From the NCBI GenBank assembly GCA_036250195.1, contig JAVHZZ010000003.1, positions 61,150,789 through 61,214,788 of the forward strand: 64,000 nt of DNA. Direction: 5' to 3'. The stretch's first letter is position 1. Each line of letters starts with the position of its first letter. Source of the DNA: Mixophyes australis (taxonomy: Eukaryota; Chordata; Amphibia; Anura; Limnodynastidae). The position numbers and the translations under genes were made by a program. The notes beneath the pieces are model-generated. The model made no database searches. It was not told where the DNA came from and worked only from the letters and a program-made list of their open reading frames with translations. Shown piece after piece: positions 54,347-64,000 of the stretch.

Positions 54347-57343
54347 ATGGAGACCAAAAATTTGGAGGATAAAGTAGGGAAAGATCAAGACCCACTTCCT
54401 CCTAATGCTGAAGCTGCTGCCACTAGTCATGACATAGACGATGAAATGCCATCAACGTCGTCTTCCAAGCCCGATGCCCAATCTCGTAGTACCGGGCATG
54501 TAAAATCCAAAAAGCCCAAGTTAAGAAAAAGTAGCAAAAAGAGAAACTTTAAATCATCTGAGGAGAAACGTAAAGTTGCCAATATGCCATTTACGACACG
54601 GAGTGGCAAGGAACGGCTTAGGCCCTGGCCCGTGTTCATGACTAGTGGTTCAGCTTCACCCACGGATCTTAGCCCTCCTCCTCCTCCCCCCCCCTACAAA
54701 AAATTGAAGAGAGTTATGCTGTCAGCAACAAAACAGCAAACAACTCTGCCTTCTAAAGAGAAATTATCACAAATCCCCAAGGCGAGTCCAAGGGTGTTGG
54801 TGGTTGTCAAGCCTGACCTTCCCATCACTGTACGGGAAGAGGTGGCTCGGGAGGAGGCTATTGATGATGTAGCTGGCGCTGTGGAGGAACTTGATGATGA
54901 GGATGGTGATGTGGTTATTGTAAATGAGGCACCAGGGGGGGAAACAGCTGATGTCCATGGGATGAAAAAGCCCATCGTCATGCCTGGTCAGAAGACCAAA
55001 AAATGCACCTCTTCGGTCTGGAGTTATTTTTATCCAAATCCAGACAACCAATGTATGGCAATATGTAGCTTATGTAAAGCTCAAATAAGCAGGGGTAAGG
55101 ATCTTGCCCACCTAGGAACATCCTCCCTTATACGTCACCTGAATAACCTTCATAGTTCAGTGGTTAGTTCAGGAACTGGGGCTAGGACCCTCATCGGTAC
55201 AGGGACACCTAAATCCCGTGGTCCAGTTGGATACACACCAGCAACACCCTCCTCGTCAACTTCCTCCACAATCTCCATCAGATTCAGTCCTGCAGCCCAA
55301 GTCAGCAGCCAGACTGAGTCCTCCTCAATACGGGATTCATCCGAGGAATCCTGCAGCGGTACGCCTACTACTGCCACTGCTGCTGTTGCTGCTGTTAGTC
55401 GGTCATCTTCCCAGAGGGGAAGTCGTAAGACCGCTAAGTCTTTCACAAAACAATTGACCGTCCAACAGTCGTTTGCCATGACCACCAAATACGATAGTAG
55501 TCACCCTATTGCAAAGCGTATAACTGCGGCTGTAACTGCAATGTTGGTGTTAGACGTGCGCCCGGTGTCCGCCATCAGTGGAGTGGGATTTAGAGGGTTG
55601 ATGGAGGTATTGTGTCCCCGGTACCAAATCCCCTCGAGATTCCACTTCACTAGGCAGGCGATACCAAAAATGTACAGAGAAGTACGATCAAGTGTCCTCA
55701 GTGCTCTTAAAAATGCGGTTGTACCCACTGTCCACTTAACCACGGACATGTGAACAAGTGGTTCTGGGCAAACGAAGGACTATATGACTGTGACAGCCCA
55801 CTGGGTAGATGCATCCCCTTCCGCAGCAACAGCAACAGCTGCATCAGTAGCAGCATCTACAAAATGGCTGCTCATGCAAAGGCAGGCAACATTGTGCATT
55901 ACAGGCTTTAATAAGAGGCACAACGCTGACAACATATTAGAGAAAATGAGGGAAATTATCTCCCAGTGGCTTACCCCACTTAGACTCTCATGGGGATTTG
56001 TGGTGTCAGACAATGCCAGTAACATTGTGCGGGCATTAAATATGGGCAATTTCCAGCACGTCCCATGTTTTGCCCACACCATTAATTTGGTGGTGCAGCA
56101 TTACCTCAAGAGTGACAGGGGTGTGCAGGAGATGCTTGCGGTGGCCCGCAAAATTGCTGGACACTTTCAGCATTCAGCCAGTGCCTACCGCAGACTAGAG
56201 GCACATCAAAAAAGCTTGAACCTGCCCTGCCATCACCTCAAACAAGAGGTTGTGACGCGCTGGAACTCCACCCTCTATATGCTGCAGAGGATGGAGGAGC
56301 AGCAAAAGGCCATTCAGGCCTACACAGCCACCTACGACATAGGCAAAGGAGTGGGGATGCGCCTCAGTCAAGCGCAGTGGAGACTGATTTCCGTGTTGTG
56401 CAAGGTTCTGCAGCCATTTGAACTTGCCACACGAGAAGTCAGTTCCGACACTGCCAGCTTGAGTCAGGTCATTCCCCTGATCAGGCTGTTGCAGAAGCAG
56501 CTGGAGAAAGTGAGGGAGGAGCTGGTAAGCCATTGCGATTACACCAAGCATGTAGCTCTTGTGGATGTAGCCCTTCGTACGCTTTGCCAGGATCCGAGGG
56601 TGGTCACTCTTTTAAAGTCAGAGGAATACATTCTGGCCACCGTGCTCGATCCTCGGTTTAAAGCGTATGTTGTGTCTCTGTTTCCGGCGGACACAAGTCT
56701 ACAGCGGTGCAAAGACCTGCTGGTCAGGAGATTGTCCTCTGAAGAGGACCGTGACATGCCAACAGCTCCACCCTCATTTTCTTCCACATCTATGGCTGCG
56801 AGGAAAAAGCTCAGTTTTCCCAAAAGAGGCACTGGCGGGGATGCTGATAACATCTGGTCCGGACTGAAGGACCTGCCAACCATTGCAGACATGTCTACTC
56901 TCGCTGCATTGGATGCTGTCACAATAGAAAAAATTGTGGATGATTACTTTGCTGACACCATCCAAGTAGACATGTCAGACAGTCCATATTGTTACTGGCA
57001 GGAAAAAAAGGCAGTTTGGAAGCCCCTGTACAAACTGGCTCTATTTTACCTGAGTTGTCCCCCCTCCAGTGTGTACTCGGAAAGAGTTTTTAGTGCAGCG
57101 GGGAACCTGGTCAGTGAGCGGCGAAGGAGGTTGCTTCCTCACAACGTTGAAAAAATGATGTTTATAAAAATGAATAATCAATTCCTCAATGAAGTACAGC
57201 ACTGCCCTCCAGATACTACAGAGGGACCTGTGGTTGTGGAGTCCAGCGGGGACGAATTGATAATGTGTGATGAGGAGGAAGTACACACTGTAGGGGGAGA
57301 GGAATCAGAGGTTGAGGATGAGGACGACATCTTGCCTCAGTAG
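54347..57343 (+). pseudogene. hAT transposase with BED finger; one in-frame stop
   Basis: The frame from the ATG at 54,347 to the TAG at 57,341-57,343 has 998 codons, with a single internal TGA at 55,751-55,753 (codon 469). I chose this ATG (METKNLEDKV) because copy 1 starts the same way and upstream is non-coding. Domains: basic segment at residues 53-76 (possible nuclear signal), proline run ~110-116, acidic stretch, BED zinc finger with W225, C240-x2-C243, H264 and H269, a Ser/Ala-rich linker, then the RNase-H-like catalytic core with D467 (LTTDM), D555 (VVSDNASN), HTINLVVQ and the R638-W639 motif, and the hATC dimerisation block around E912 (VYSERVFSAAGN), which probably supplies the third catalytic acidic residue. 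An acidic tail ends it. The stop sits where hAT proteins usually have Trp, two residues after the first catalytic Asp. Apart from that stop the frame is open, so loss of function is recent. Internal restart at 55,784 would lack the DNA-binding domain and the first Asp. Confidence 0.93.
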
Positions 57344-57398
57344 AGCCTGTTTAGTCTGTACAGGGAGAGATGAATAGCTTTTTTGGTGTGGGGGCCCA

Positions 57399-57462
57399 AA
57401 CAAACCAATCATTTCAGCCAAAGTTGTTTGGTAGGCCCTGTCGCTGAAATGATTGGTTTGTT
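57399..57462 (+). promoter_or_regulatory. 20-bp stem-loop after the transposase stop
   Basis: Arms 57,399-57,418 (aacaaaccaatcatttcagc) and 57,443-57,462 are perfect inverse copies around a 24-base loop, 55 bp after the stop codon. The arms are identical in the 15,491 copy while the loop differs by one base. The function is unknown; RNA 3'-end or transposase-binding roles are possible. Confidence 0.75.
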
Positions 57463-57989
57463 AAAGTGTGCATGTCCTATTTCAACAACATAAGGGTGGG
57501 TGTGAGGGCCCTAGGACAATTCCATCTTGGAACTTTTTTTTTTGCATTATATGACCAAGCAACAGTCGTTTGCCATGTTCAAAAAGTAAAACCAAATGTA
57601 AAAAAATTCAAGAAATTAAACCAAAAGTAAAATGCCGTGTCATAATTTAAAACAAGAGGTATTGACGTGCTCTAAAACTACTGTATTGTTGTTTATATTT
57701 TATAAACACTACACTTGAAAGCTCGAGTCTTTCAATAGAAAAGTAACTGTCCATTGCACGAATATTTGCAACAGGGACAATTTTAGGGTTAAGAAAGTCA
57801 ACTAATAAATAATAACACTTCGACGCTGTGTGTCTTTATAAACACTACACTTGGAAGTTGGAGGAGGTATTGTGGCCCCGGCACCAAATTTACTACCGGG
57901 GACACTCCACTGTGCAGTCCATATTTTGGTGTATCAGATATTAAACAACGGTGACAGTTGATGCCCAATTTTTAAATTATATTGTGGCC

Positions 57990-58843
57990 TCATTATGTAA
58001 CCCCCTGTCACTGTGTGTAGTGTGGGGTGCAAAGGGTAGACAGTGCACCTCCTTCTCAAGCCCTGGCTAGCTGATGGGCATGGGTGTAAATGATCAGGGG
58101 GTCCCTGCACATGCAGGTGTTTCTTTGTAGTTAGTGGGACACAGGTAATGTCACTTTGGTGCAGTGTAATAGAAGTCACAATAATTTGGGCGCCAGACCA
58201 TCTCTATAACAAACTGAACTTTTATTTACACTCTTCCTCCAGCACGATAATCATAATGGTTGCAGAATATATACATCTCCTTACTCTCTCCAGCACAGTT
58301 ATTAATGAGAAATACGAATATGGTTGCAAATATCTTATCACTCCTCCTGCACAGTTCTTAATGTTATCCAGATGTTAAATAACATAATTTACATGTCTCT
58401 TGCACTCCATACTCACTGCAGATCACCCTTTCTGCAGGGGCACATGCATGGATGCTAATAGGCAGGCAGCCTCTCCTCCATGCAGCTCTGACACACTCTG
58501 TGTACCTCTCAACTGCAGCTCATCCCTCCTCTGCGGGGATAATGTCTCCTGTGCTCTGACACGTCACTCTGTGTACTCTCAGCCTCAGGATCTGACACTA
58601 CAACTACCATGCCTCTTGTAGCAGCCCTCACTCCAGGGCCTCTTCCATGTGCAGTGTCCCCCTCTCTCTTGGGTTCACTATAGTGGCATGGAGTTCTCCC
58701 CCTCATCCAGGGCACACATTCCTTGCCCTGGCTCAGTCACCACGCTCAGACTTCCAGGCAATGCTGGGGGAGCCTGGGAGCTTCCACCCCAGGTCCCCAG
58801 CTACAACTCTCCTCTCCTGTGTCTTCTCTCTCTTTCTGACACT
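57990..58843. mobile_element. LTR-like insertion inside the hAT element
   Basis: Comparison with copy 1 (16,680-16,740) shows foreign sequence from about 57,990. It starts near TGTAACCCCC and ends at about 58,843 with TCTGACA, so it has TG...CA ends. It is T/C-rich in its right half and has paired phrases (ctctccagcacagttattaa and cctcctgcacagttcttaat). This suits a solo LTR of about 850 bp. I see no 4-6-bp target duplication, perhaps because the neighbouring sequence was duplicated later. Confidence 0.45.
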
Positions 58844-58844
58844 T

Positions 58845-59740
58845 TAAAGATCGTGCCTTTAAATGAAAAAGTCAGTCTTCATTGCACGACTATGTGCAAG
58901 TGCAACAGGGACATTTTTTTGGGTTTACAAAGTCAAACAATAACACTACGACCCTGTCTGTCTGGGGTCTGTCAATGACGAATTGTCTGTACCATGTTTG
59001 GAGGAGGTATTGTGGCCCCGGTATCAAATTGGGTACCGGGGCCACCCCACTATGCAGTCCAGATACTTGTGTGGTGGAATTCAGACACGTGGAGGGTTTT
59101 TTAATTATATTGTGGCCTCGGTACCAAATTGTGTACCGGGGCCACCCCACTACGCAGTCAAGATACTTGTTTGGTGGAATTCAGACCAGTTGAGGGTTTT
59201 ATTATTATATTGTGTGGACCACTCTATCTATACCACACTACAACTCTATACCACTCTATTTCCTACTTTAATTCTATTTCATACTTTAATTCTATTTCCT
59301 ACTTTAATTCTATTACTAATTAATTACCATAAAGAGGAACAAAATAAACCAATTTTACCAAAAGTATAATATGACTTAGACTTACAAACACTACACTTTA
59401 AAGATCGTGCCTTTAAATGAAAAAGTCAGTCTTCATTGCACGACTATGTGCAACAGGGACATTTTTTTGGGTTTACAAAGTCAAACAATAACACTTCGAC
59501 CCTGTCTGTCTGGGGTCTCTCAATGACAAATTGTCTGTACCATGTTTGGAGGAGGTATTGTGGCCCCGGTATCAAATTGGGTACCGGGGCCACCCCACTA
59601 TGCAGTCCAGATACTTGTGTGGTGGAATTCAGACACGTGGAGGGTTTTTTAATTATATTGTGGCCTCGGTACCAAATTGTGTACCGGGGCCACCACACTA
59701 CGCAGTCAAGATAGATAGATGCGTATTGCGTATCATAGAT
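58845..59740 (+). repeat. ~540-bp direct duplication in the hAT 3' region
   Basis: The sequence from actttaaagatcgtgccttt at 58,845 recurs from 59,395 and continues through the palindromic GGCCCCGGTA...TACCGGGGCC unit (59,015 and 59,567) and the gtggaattcagacacgtgga phrase (59,073 and 59,622). The two copies are nearly identical; one has four extra bases (gtgcaagtgcaac). A new junction follows at about 59,712. Confidence 0.88.
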
Positions 59741-59913
59741 AAAGTACATTCAGTGGTGTGGGGCAAATTGAAAAATATTCAAAATGCACTGACATTATCA
59801 AAAACAAGAGGTTGTCACACGCTAAAACTCCAACATGTATATGATGGAGAGGATGGAGGAGCAGCCGTATGTGTAGTGTAATGCAGATCTGTTGAAGGTT
59901 TTTTATATATTTT

Positions 59914-61035
59914 ATTGTGGTGCCCAGTGCCCACTCCTCTACGCAGTCCAGGTACAATTATTGGTGCGAATCATAAAAGTTCAGGGTTTTTAAGATATTG
60001 TGGTGACCCACTCCTCTACGCAGTCCAGGTACAATTATTGGTGCGAATCATAAAAGTTCAGGGTTTTTAATATATTGTGGTGACCCACTCCTCTACGCAG
60101 TCCAGGTCCAATTATTGGTGCGAATCATAAAAGTTCAGGGTTTTTAATATATTGTGGTGACCCACTCCTCTACGCAGTCCAGGTACATTTATTGGTGCGA
60201 TTCATAAAAGTTCAGGGTTTTTAATATATATTGTGGTGACCCACTCCTCTACGCAGTCCAGGTACATTTATTGGTGCGATTCATAAAAGTTCAGGGTTTT
60301 TAATATATATTGTGGTGACCCACTCCTCTACGCAGTCCAGGTACAATTATTGGTGCGAATCATAAAAGTTCAGGGTTTTTAATATATTGTGGTGACCCAC
60401 TCCTCTACGCAGTCCAGGTACAATTATTGGTGCGAATCATAAAAGTTCAGGGTTTTTAATATATTGTGGTGACCCACTCCTCTACGCAGTCCAGGTACAA
60501 TTATTGGTGCGATTCATAAAAGTTCAGGGTTTTTAATATATATTGTGGTGACCCACTCCTCTACGCAGTCCAGGTACAATTATTGGTGCGAATCATAAAA
60601 GTTCAGGGTTTTTAAGATATTGTGGTGACCCACTCCTCTACGCAGTCCAGGTACAATTATTGGTGCGAATCATAAAAGTTCAGGGTTTTTAAGATATTGT
60701 GGTGACCCACTCCTCTACGCAGTCCAGGTACAATTATTGGTGCGAATCATAAAAGTTCAGGGTTTTTAATATATTGTGGTGACCCACTCCTCTACGCAGT
60801 CCAGGTACAATTATTGGTGCGAATCATAAAAGTTCAGGGTTTTTAAGATATTGTGGTGACCCACTCCTCTACGCAGTCCAGGTACAATTATTGGTGCGAA
60901 TCATAAAAGTTCAGGGTTTTTAAGATATTGTGGTGACCCACTCCTCTACGCAGTCCAGGTACAATTATTGGTGCGAATCATAAAAGTTCAGGGTTTTTAA
61001 TATATTGTGGTGACCCACTCCTCTACGCAGTCCAG
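59914..61035 (+). repeat. ~77-bp subterminal satellite, about 15 units
   Basis: Units of 76-78 bp with attgtggtgacccactcctc, tacgcagtccaggtacaatt and ggtgcgaatcataaaagttc, starting at about 59,914, 59,997, 60,074 and so on to 61,001. Units are highly alike, so the array is young. Copy 1 has eight to nine units of the same family. Confidence 0.95.
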
Positions 61036-61602
61036 AAAGATACCTTGTTGCAACGTTTTGGACTAATAACTATATTGTGAGGTGTTCAGAATACACTGTA
61101 AATTAGTGGAAATGCTTGTTATTGAATGTTATTGAGGTTAATAATAGCCTAGGAGTGAAAATAAGCCCAAAAACTTGATTTTTAAACTTTTTATGTTTTT
61201 TTCAAAAAAAATCCGAATCCAATACCTTAAATCCGAACCGAGACCTTTCGTCAAGTGTTTTGCGAGACAAATCCGAACCTCAAAAATAACGAAAATCCGG
61301 ATCCAAAACACAAAACACGAGACCTCAAAAGTCGCCGGTGCACATCCCTAGATATTTTACTTTTTTAAATCTATTTTTAAAATAAACAAACAAACCTTTA
61401 TTATATATTTTTGGAAATCTGGAACTGGAAGCCCAAGTTCTGGTTTACACGGCAGAAGCACCCTACACTGGCCTGGTGAGCGGTAAGAGTCCTCCCACTG
61501 CTGACAGTAGCGCCAGGGAACTGAGTTGATAACGTTGTTAAATTGGCTGACAAAAGATTTTAAAACTAAATATTTTATCTATCGGAGGGGTCTTGGCAAA
61601 TA

Positions 61603-61690
61603 GACCATACTTACCAACTCCGGAATTCTGGGAGAGAAGGCAATTCTCCCACATCCTGAGCAGTGGGCGAGGTGGGGGCCCCCATGACGC
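61603..61690. mobile_element. Fragment of the CATACTTACCAACT MITE family
   Basis: ccatacttaccaactccgga, then gggagagaaggcaattctcc and acatcctgagcagtgggcga match the left half of the copy at 1,545. The right end is missing. Confidence 0.6.
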
Positions 61691-61970
61691 GCTTCATCGC
61701 AGATAACATAATTTTTGAGGGGAGAACTGCAAACAGGTAAAAATCTAAAATAATATTTTAATACTTCGTTGGTAACAAATTCTGCCCACACAGACCCTTA
61801 CATTCTGCAGCATGGTTACACGTCTCACCTCACCATCATCCTAACATGCTATTTATCTTTTATTCATGTGCATCAAATAAGCACCAAAACTGGAAAAATA
61901 TTTTAACAAATTGTATTAACAAGAGATCTACTGAATGTACAGTTTGCACTGAATGTGCAATTTGCAGGGC
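61691..61970. other. No gene seen
   Basis: About 280 bp of AT-rich sequence between a MITE fragment and a SINE. Confidence 0.35.
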
Positions 61971-62135
61971 AGCACGGTGGCTAAGTGGTTAGCACTTCTG
62001 CATTTATATCACTAGGGTCATGAGTTCAATTCCCAACCATGGCCTGTTTAGTGACTGATGGGAGTTCTCTGTACAGTGCTGCAGAATTAGAGGTGCTACT
62101 TAAATAAATGATAATAATAATACCCCCAGAAATAT
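61971..62135 (+). mobile_element. tRNA-derived SINE, internally deleted
   Basis: The head (gcacggtggctaagtggtta with A box, catgagttcaattcccaacc with B-box-like sequence) joins directly to the tail (gttctctgtacagtgctgca, then ttaaataaatgataataata). The conserved middle is missing, so this is a short derivative of the family at 49,020. Confidence 0.7.
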
Positions 62136-62229
62136 TCAGGTGAATGAAATACGACCAATTTACATTTTAATAGCGCTGCATATCTCAAAATACCAAAAAC
62201 CGGCAACTAAAGGGTTAACTAGTGACCAA

Positions 62230-62530
62230 GAGAAGGGCGGGAACGCGCCGCATGCACGAGCTCCCCAGCAGCTGCTGACACGCTCGCGCTTCGCCTGGAT
62301 GCTTAAATCATTGCTCCCTCCTCGAGGGATCTAATTGGCCAAGCGCCTGGAGCCCGTTACGCCCTCCATGCACAACACTTACACACACACCCTGCACATG
62401 GGGAGGGGGCGTGCCGAAGAATTTCACACCACGTGACATCAGCTGGCATCGGAGCCGGGAATGTGTGAGCTGCAGAGCAGCGGGGACCTCAGAGGGAGAA
62501 GACGTACGGGGGATAAACTGTCATCCAGGT
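62230..62530 (+). promoter_or_regulatory. CpG-rich block: candidate host promoter
   Basis: This is the only CpG-dense stretch in the window that does not look like a transposon (for example gggaacgcgccgcatgcacg and cacgctcgcgcttcgcctgg). It has an inverse CCAAT box (ATTGG at 62,334), a GC-box-like ggggagggggcgtg (62,400-62,413) and an E-box CACGTGAC (62,430-62,437) within 130 bp of an ATG. No TATA box is seen, as is usual for CpG-island promoters. The direction is inferred from the ATG and donor to the right; it could also be bidirectional. Confidence 0.45.
62461..62528 (+). CDS. Candidate first coding exon (partial gene, unknown product)
   Basis: The ATG at 62,461 has G at -3. The frame reads MCELQSSGDLRGRRRTGDKL and reaches a donor-like site tcatccag|gtaccc (GT at 62,529-62,530) after 68 bases, leaving two bases for the next exon. 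A CpG-rich promoter-like block lies directly upstream and a minisatellite lies in what would be the first intron. I do not recognise the N-terminus. The donor matches CAG|GTA but is otherwise weak. The open frame that continues to 63,411 runs through the minisatellite and should not be taken as protein. If the gene is real, its other exons lie beyond 64,000. Confidence 0.3.
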
Positions 62531-62599
62531 ACCCGGCTGTAGCCTCAGTGTGTCCTGTGTGTAGTGCCCGGCCCTGCCCGCAGGTGTCATGTGCACTCA

Positions 62600-63320
62600 C
62601 TCATGTACTCATGTACACTCACTTACTCCTCACTCACATCTCACTCACACCTCACTCATGTACTCTCACTCACACCTCACTCATGTACTCTCTCTCACAG
62701 CTCACTCATGTACTCACACCTCACTCATGTACTCTCTCTCACAGCTCACTCATGTACTCACAGCTCACTCATGTACTCACACCTCACTCATGTACTCTCT
62801 CTCACAGCTCACTCATGTACTCACACCTCACTCATGTACTCTCTCTCACAGCTCACTCATCTACTCACACCTCACTCATGTACTCTCTCTCACAGCTCAC
62901 TCATCTACTCACACCTCACTCATGTACTCTCTCTCACAGCTCACTCATCTACTCACACCTCACTCATGTACTCTCTCTCACAGCTCACTCATCTACTCAC
63001 ACCTCACTCATGTACTCTCTCTCACAGCTCACTCATGTACTCACACCTCACTCATGTACTCTCTCTCACAGCTCACTCATGTACTCTCGCTCACAGCTCC
63101 CTCATGTACTCTCGCTCACAGCTCCCTCATGTACTCACGCTCACAGCTCACTAATTTTCTCTCACATGTCACTCATGTACTCTCACTCACTCATGTACTC
63201 TCACTCATGTAGATGTACACTCACACCTCACTCATGTTCTCTCACTCACTCATGTAGATGTACACTCACACCTCACTCATGTACTCTCACTCATGTAGAT
63301 GTACTCTCACACCTCACTGA
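62600..63320 (+). repeat. ~44-bp minisatellite (ctcactcatgtactc...)
   Basis: Higher-order units of about 44 bp, made of ctcactcatgtactcacac and ctcactcatgtactctctct plus cacag, repeat more than ten times from about 62,680 to 63,080. Looser variants continue on both sides; those at 63,190-63,310 carry catgtagatgtac. The unit lacks stop codons in all forward frames, giving long false open frames rich in H, S, L and T. Confidence 0.95.
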
Positions 63321-64000
63321 ACAGTGTCAGGCAGTCAGTGTCTCCAGCACTGGTGGAACTATATGTCCCATCTTTGGAGTCTCTACAGCTGGACAGATGC
63401 AGGTTGTATGACAGGTTTATTAGCTGTCATTCTTCTTAGCATCACCTGTAGGGAATGTAATGCACACAGCAGTCTTAAGACTTGTTACCTTGTACATGTG
63501 GCTTTTATGTACTGAACCTTATATGCATCTGTATACACTGTCTATCTCATATCTATCCATACATACACACATGCGACTGTGTCTATATTGGCAAAGTTTA
63601 TAGACATATGAGGTACTCTTTCTGTCTCTGCATGGATGGCATAGCAGTGATCCTGCTAAATATATGTTTATAGTATCCTGCAGTATTCATTTACATTCTA
63701 AGTTTTTGTTTATGGGGTAGCGATGCAGTCTCCAATGTTATGTATCCTATTTACTGTACCCTACTAGTAAGGGCACTACAGGTATGCCAATCTGCACGCC
63801 TGGGTTTTTCTTGTGCACCTAAATTAATGACCTAGATACACATAGATGAAAATAAATTTATATTCAAAATCATTCTAAATATATCAATATACATAGTCCT
63901 AAGTAGCATTGCTGTTTTCTGGCATCTGGGTAATGACATGTGCAGGTTTGACACTAGACATTTATGTGCTTATTTTATTTCAATAAACTTATATATACAT
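63321..64000. other. No gene seen
   Basis: About 680 bp after the minisatellite. Short open frames lack recognisable domains. If the 62,461 exon is real this would be intron 1. Confidence 0.35.

Larger units (their letters stand above)
53056..61350 (+). mobile_element. Full-length hAT element (8,295 bp) with near-intact transposase
   Basis: The element starts TAGGGATGAGCGCACTCGG and ends GTGCACATCCCTA, an imperfect terminal inverted repeat of about 13 bp. The perfect 8-bp duplication gatatttt flanks it (53,048-53,055 and 61,351-61,358), the hallmark of hAT transposition. Modules: 5' subterminal ATCCGA-rich region, TATA/YY1 promoter block, leader tandem repeats, transposase gene (54,347-57,343), 3' stem-loop, a ~860-bp LTR-like insertion, a ~540-bp direct duplication and a 15-unit satellite. 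The perfect duplication and the nearly open gene point to recent insertion. It is long for a hAT; the extra length lies in the arrays and the insertion. Confidence 0.96.

Noticed and set aside
55784..57343. A separate 519-codon gene
   Set aside because: It is in frame with the upstream 54,347 reading frame and separated only by one stop plus nine codons; it is the second half of the same transposase.
59914..61035. Regular repeats that could suggest a CRISPR-like array
   Set aside because: There are no unique spacers: the whole ~77-bp unit repeats. It is a satellite in a eukaryotic transposon.
61971..62135. Part of the candidate promoter at 62.2 kb
   Set aside because: It is a SINE derivative seen elsewhere in the window, so it does not belong to the CpG-rich block.
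62461..63411. A 316-codon open frame at the right end
   Set aside because: All but the first ~22 codons run through the ctcactcatgtactc minisatellite, which lacks stops in every forward frame. Overlapping frames are open too.

Overview
The window reads as intergenic or intronic DNA of a vertebrate with a transposon-rich genome. The repeat content (dense hAT elements, MITEs of several families, L1-clade fragments and tRNA-derived SINEs) suits an amphibian, most likely a frog. That assignment is an inference; no host gene fixes the species. I found no convincing multi-exon host gene. The one plausible host-gene signal is a CpG-rich block at about 62.23-62.53 kb with CCAAT, E-box and GC-box motifs, an ATG and a splice-donor-like CAG|GTA. 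It could be a promoter plus first exon.

Layout. 0-12.5 kb holds scattered small elements: two MITEs with perfect 8-bp target duplications (1545-1819 and 3290-3697), a 13-bp minisatellite, a 741-bp retroposon whose 5' end is the start of U2 snRNA (4424-5164, minus), an L1-like 3' fragment, a SINE and a 212-bp MITE. 12.6-17.8 kb is an internally deleted hAT element (TSD atatatat). 18.9-19.8 kb is a decayed minisatellite with a MITE inserted in it. 25.3-28.2 kb is a second hAT subfamily whose transposase segment is inverted. 31.1-32.0 kb is a 391-bp tandem repeat. 32.8-34.9 kb is another hAT copy that contains a piece of 18S rRNA sequence. 36.0-36.85 kb has two adjacent fold-back elements. 37.9-39.3 kb is a SINE split by an insertion that carries paired RFX-type sites. 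39.3-39.9 kb is a LINE 3' end and 41.9-44.0 kb a 5'-truncated L1-clade LINE with its target duplication. 45.35-46.53 kb is a long inverted-repeat element. 49-52 kb has a SINE with a nested hAT MITE and a sibling MITE.

53,056-61,350 is the centrepiece: an 8,295-bp full-length hAT element bounded by the perfect 8-bp duplication gatatttt. It encodes a transposase of about 998 codons (BED zinc finger, hAT catalytic core, hATC domain) interrupted by one in-frame TGA. Its 5' leader has a TATA box and a YY1-like site. A perfect 20-bp stem-loop follows the stop codon, and a 15-unit satellite lies near the 3' end. The deleted relative at 12.6-17.8 kb shares all of these non-coding modules but differs in satellite copy number.

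Between the elements, several AT-rich, repeat-poor stretches (5.8-6.4, 10.3-11.4 and 17.9-18.4 kb) look like ancient single-copy sequence and may hold conserved non-coding elements. The sequence alone cannot show that.
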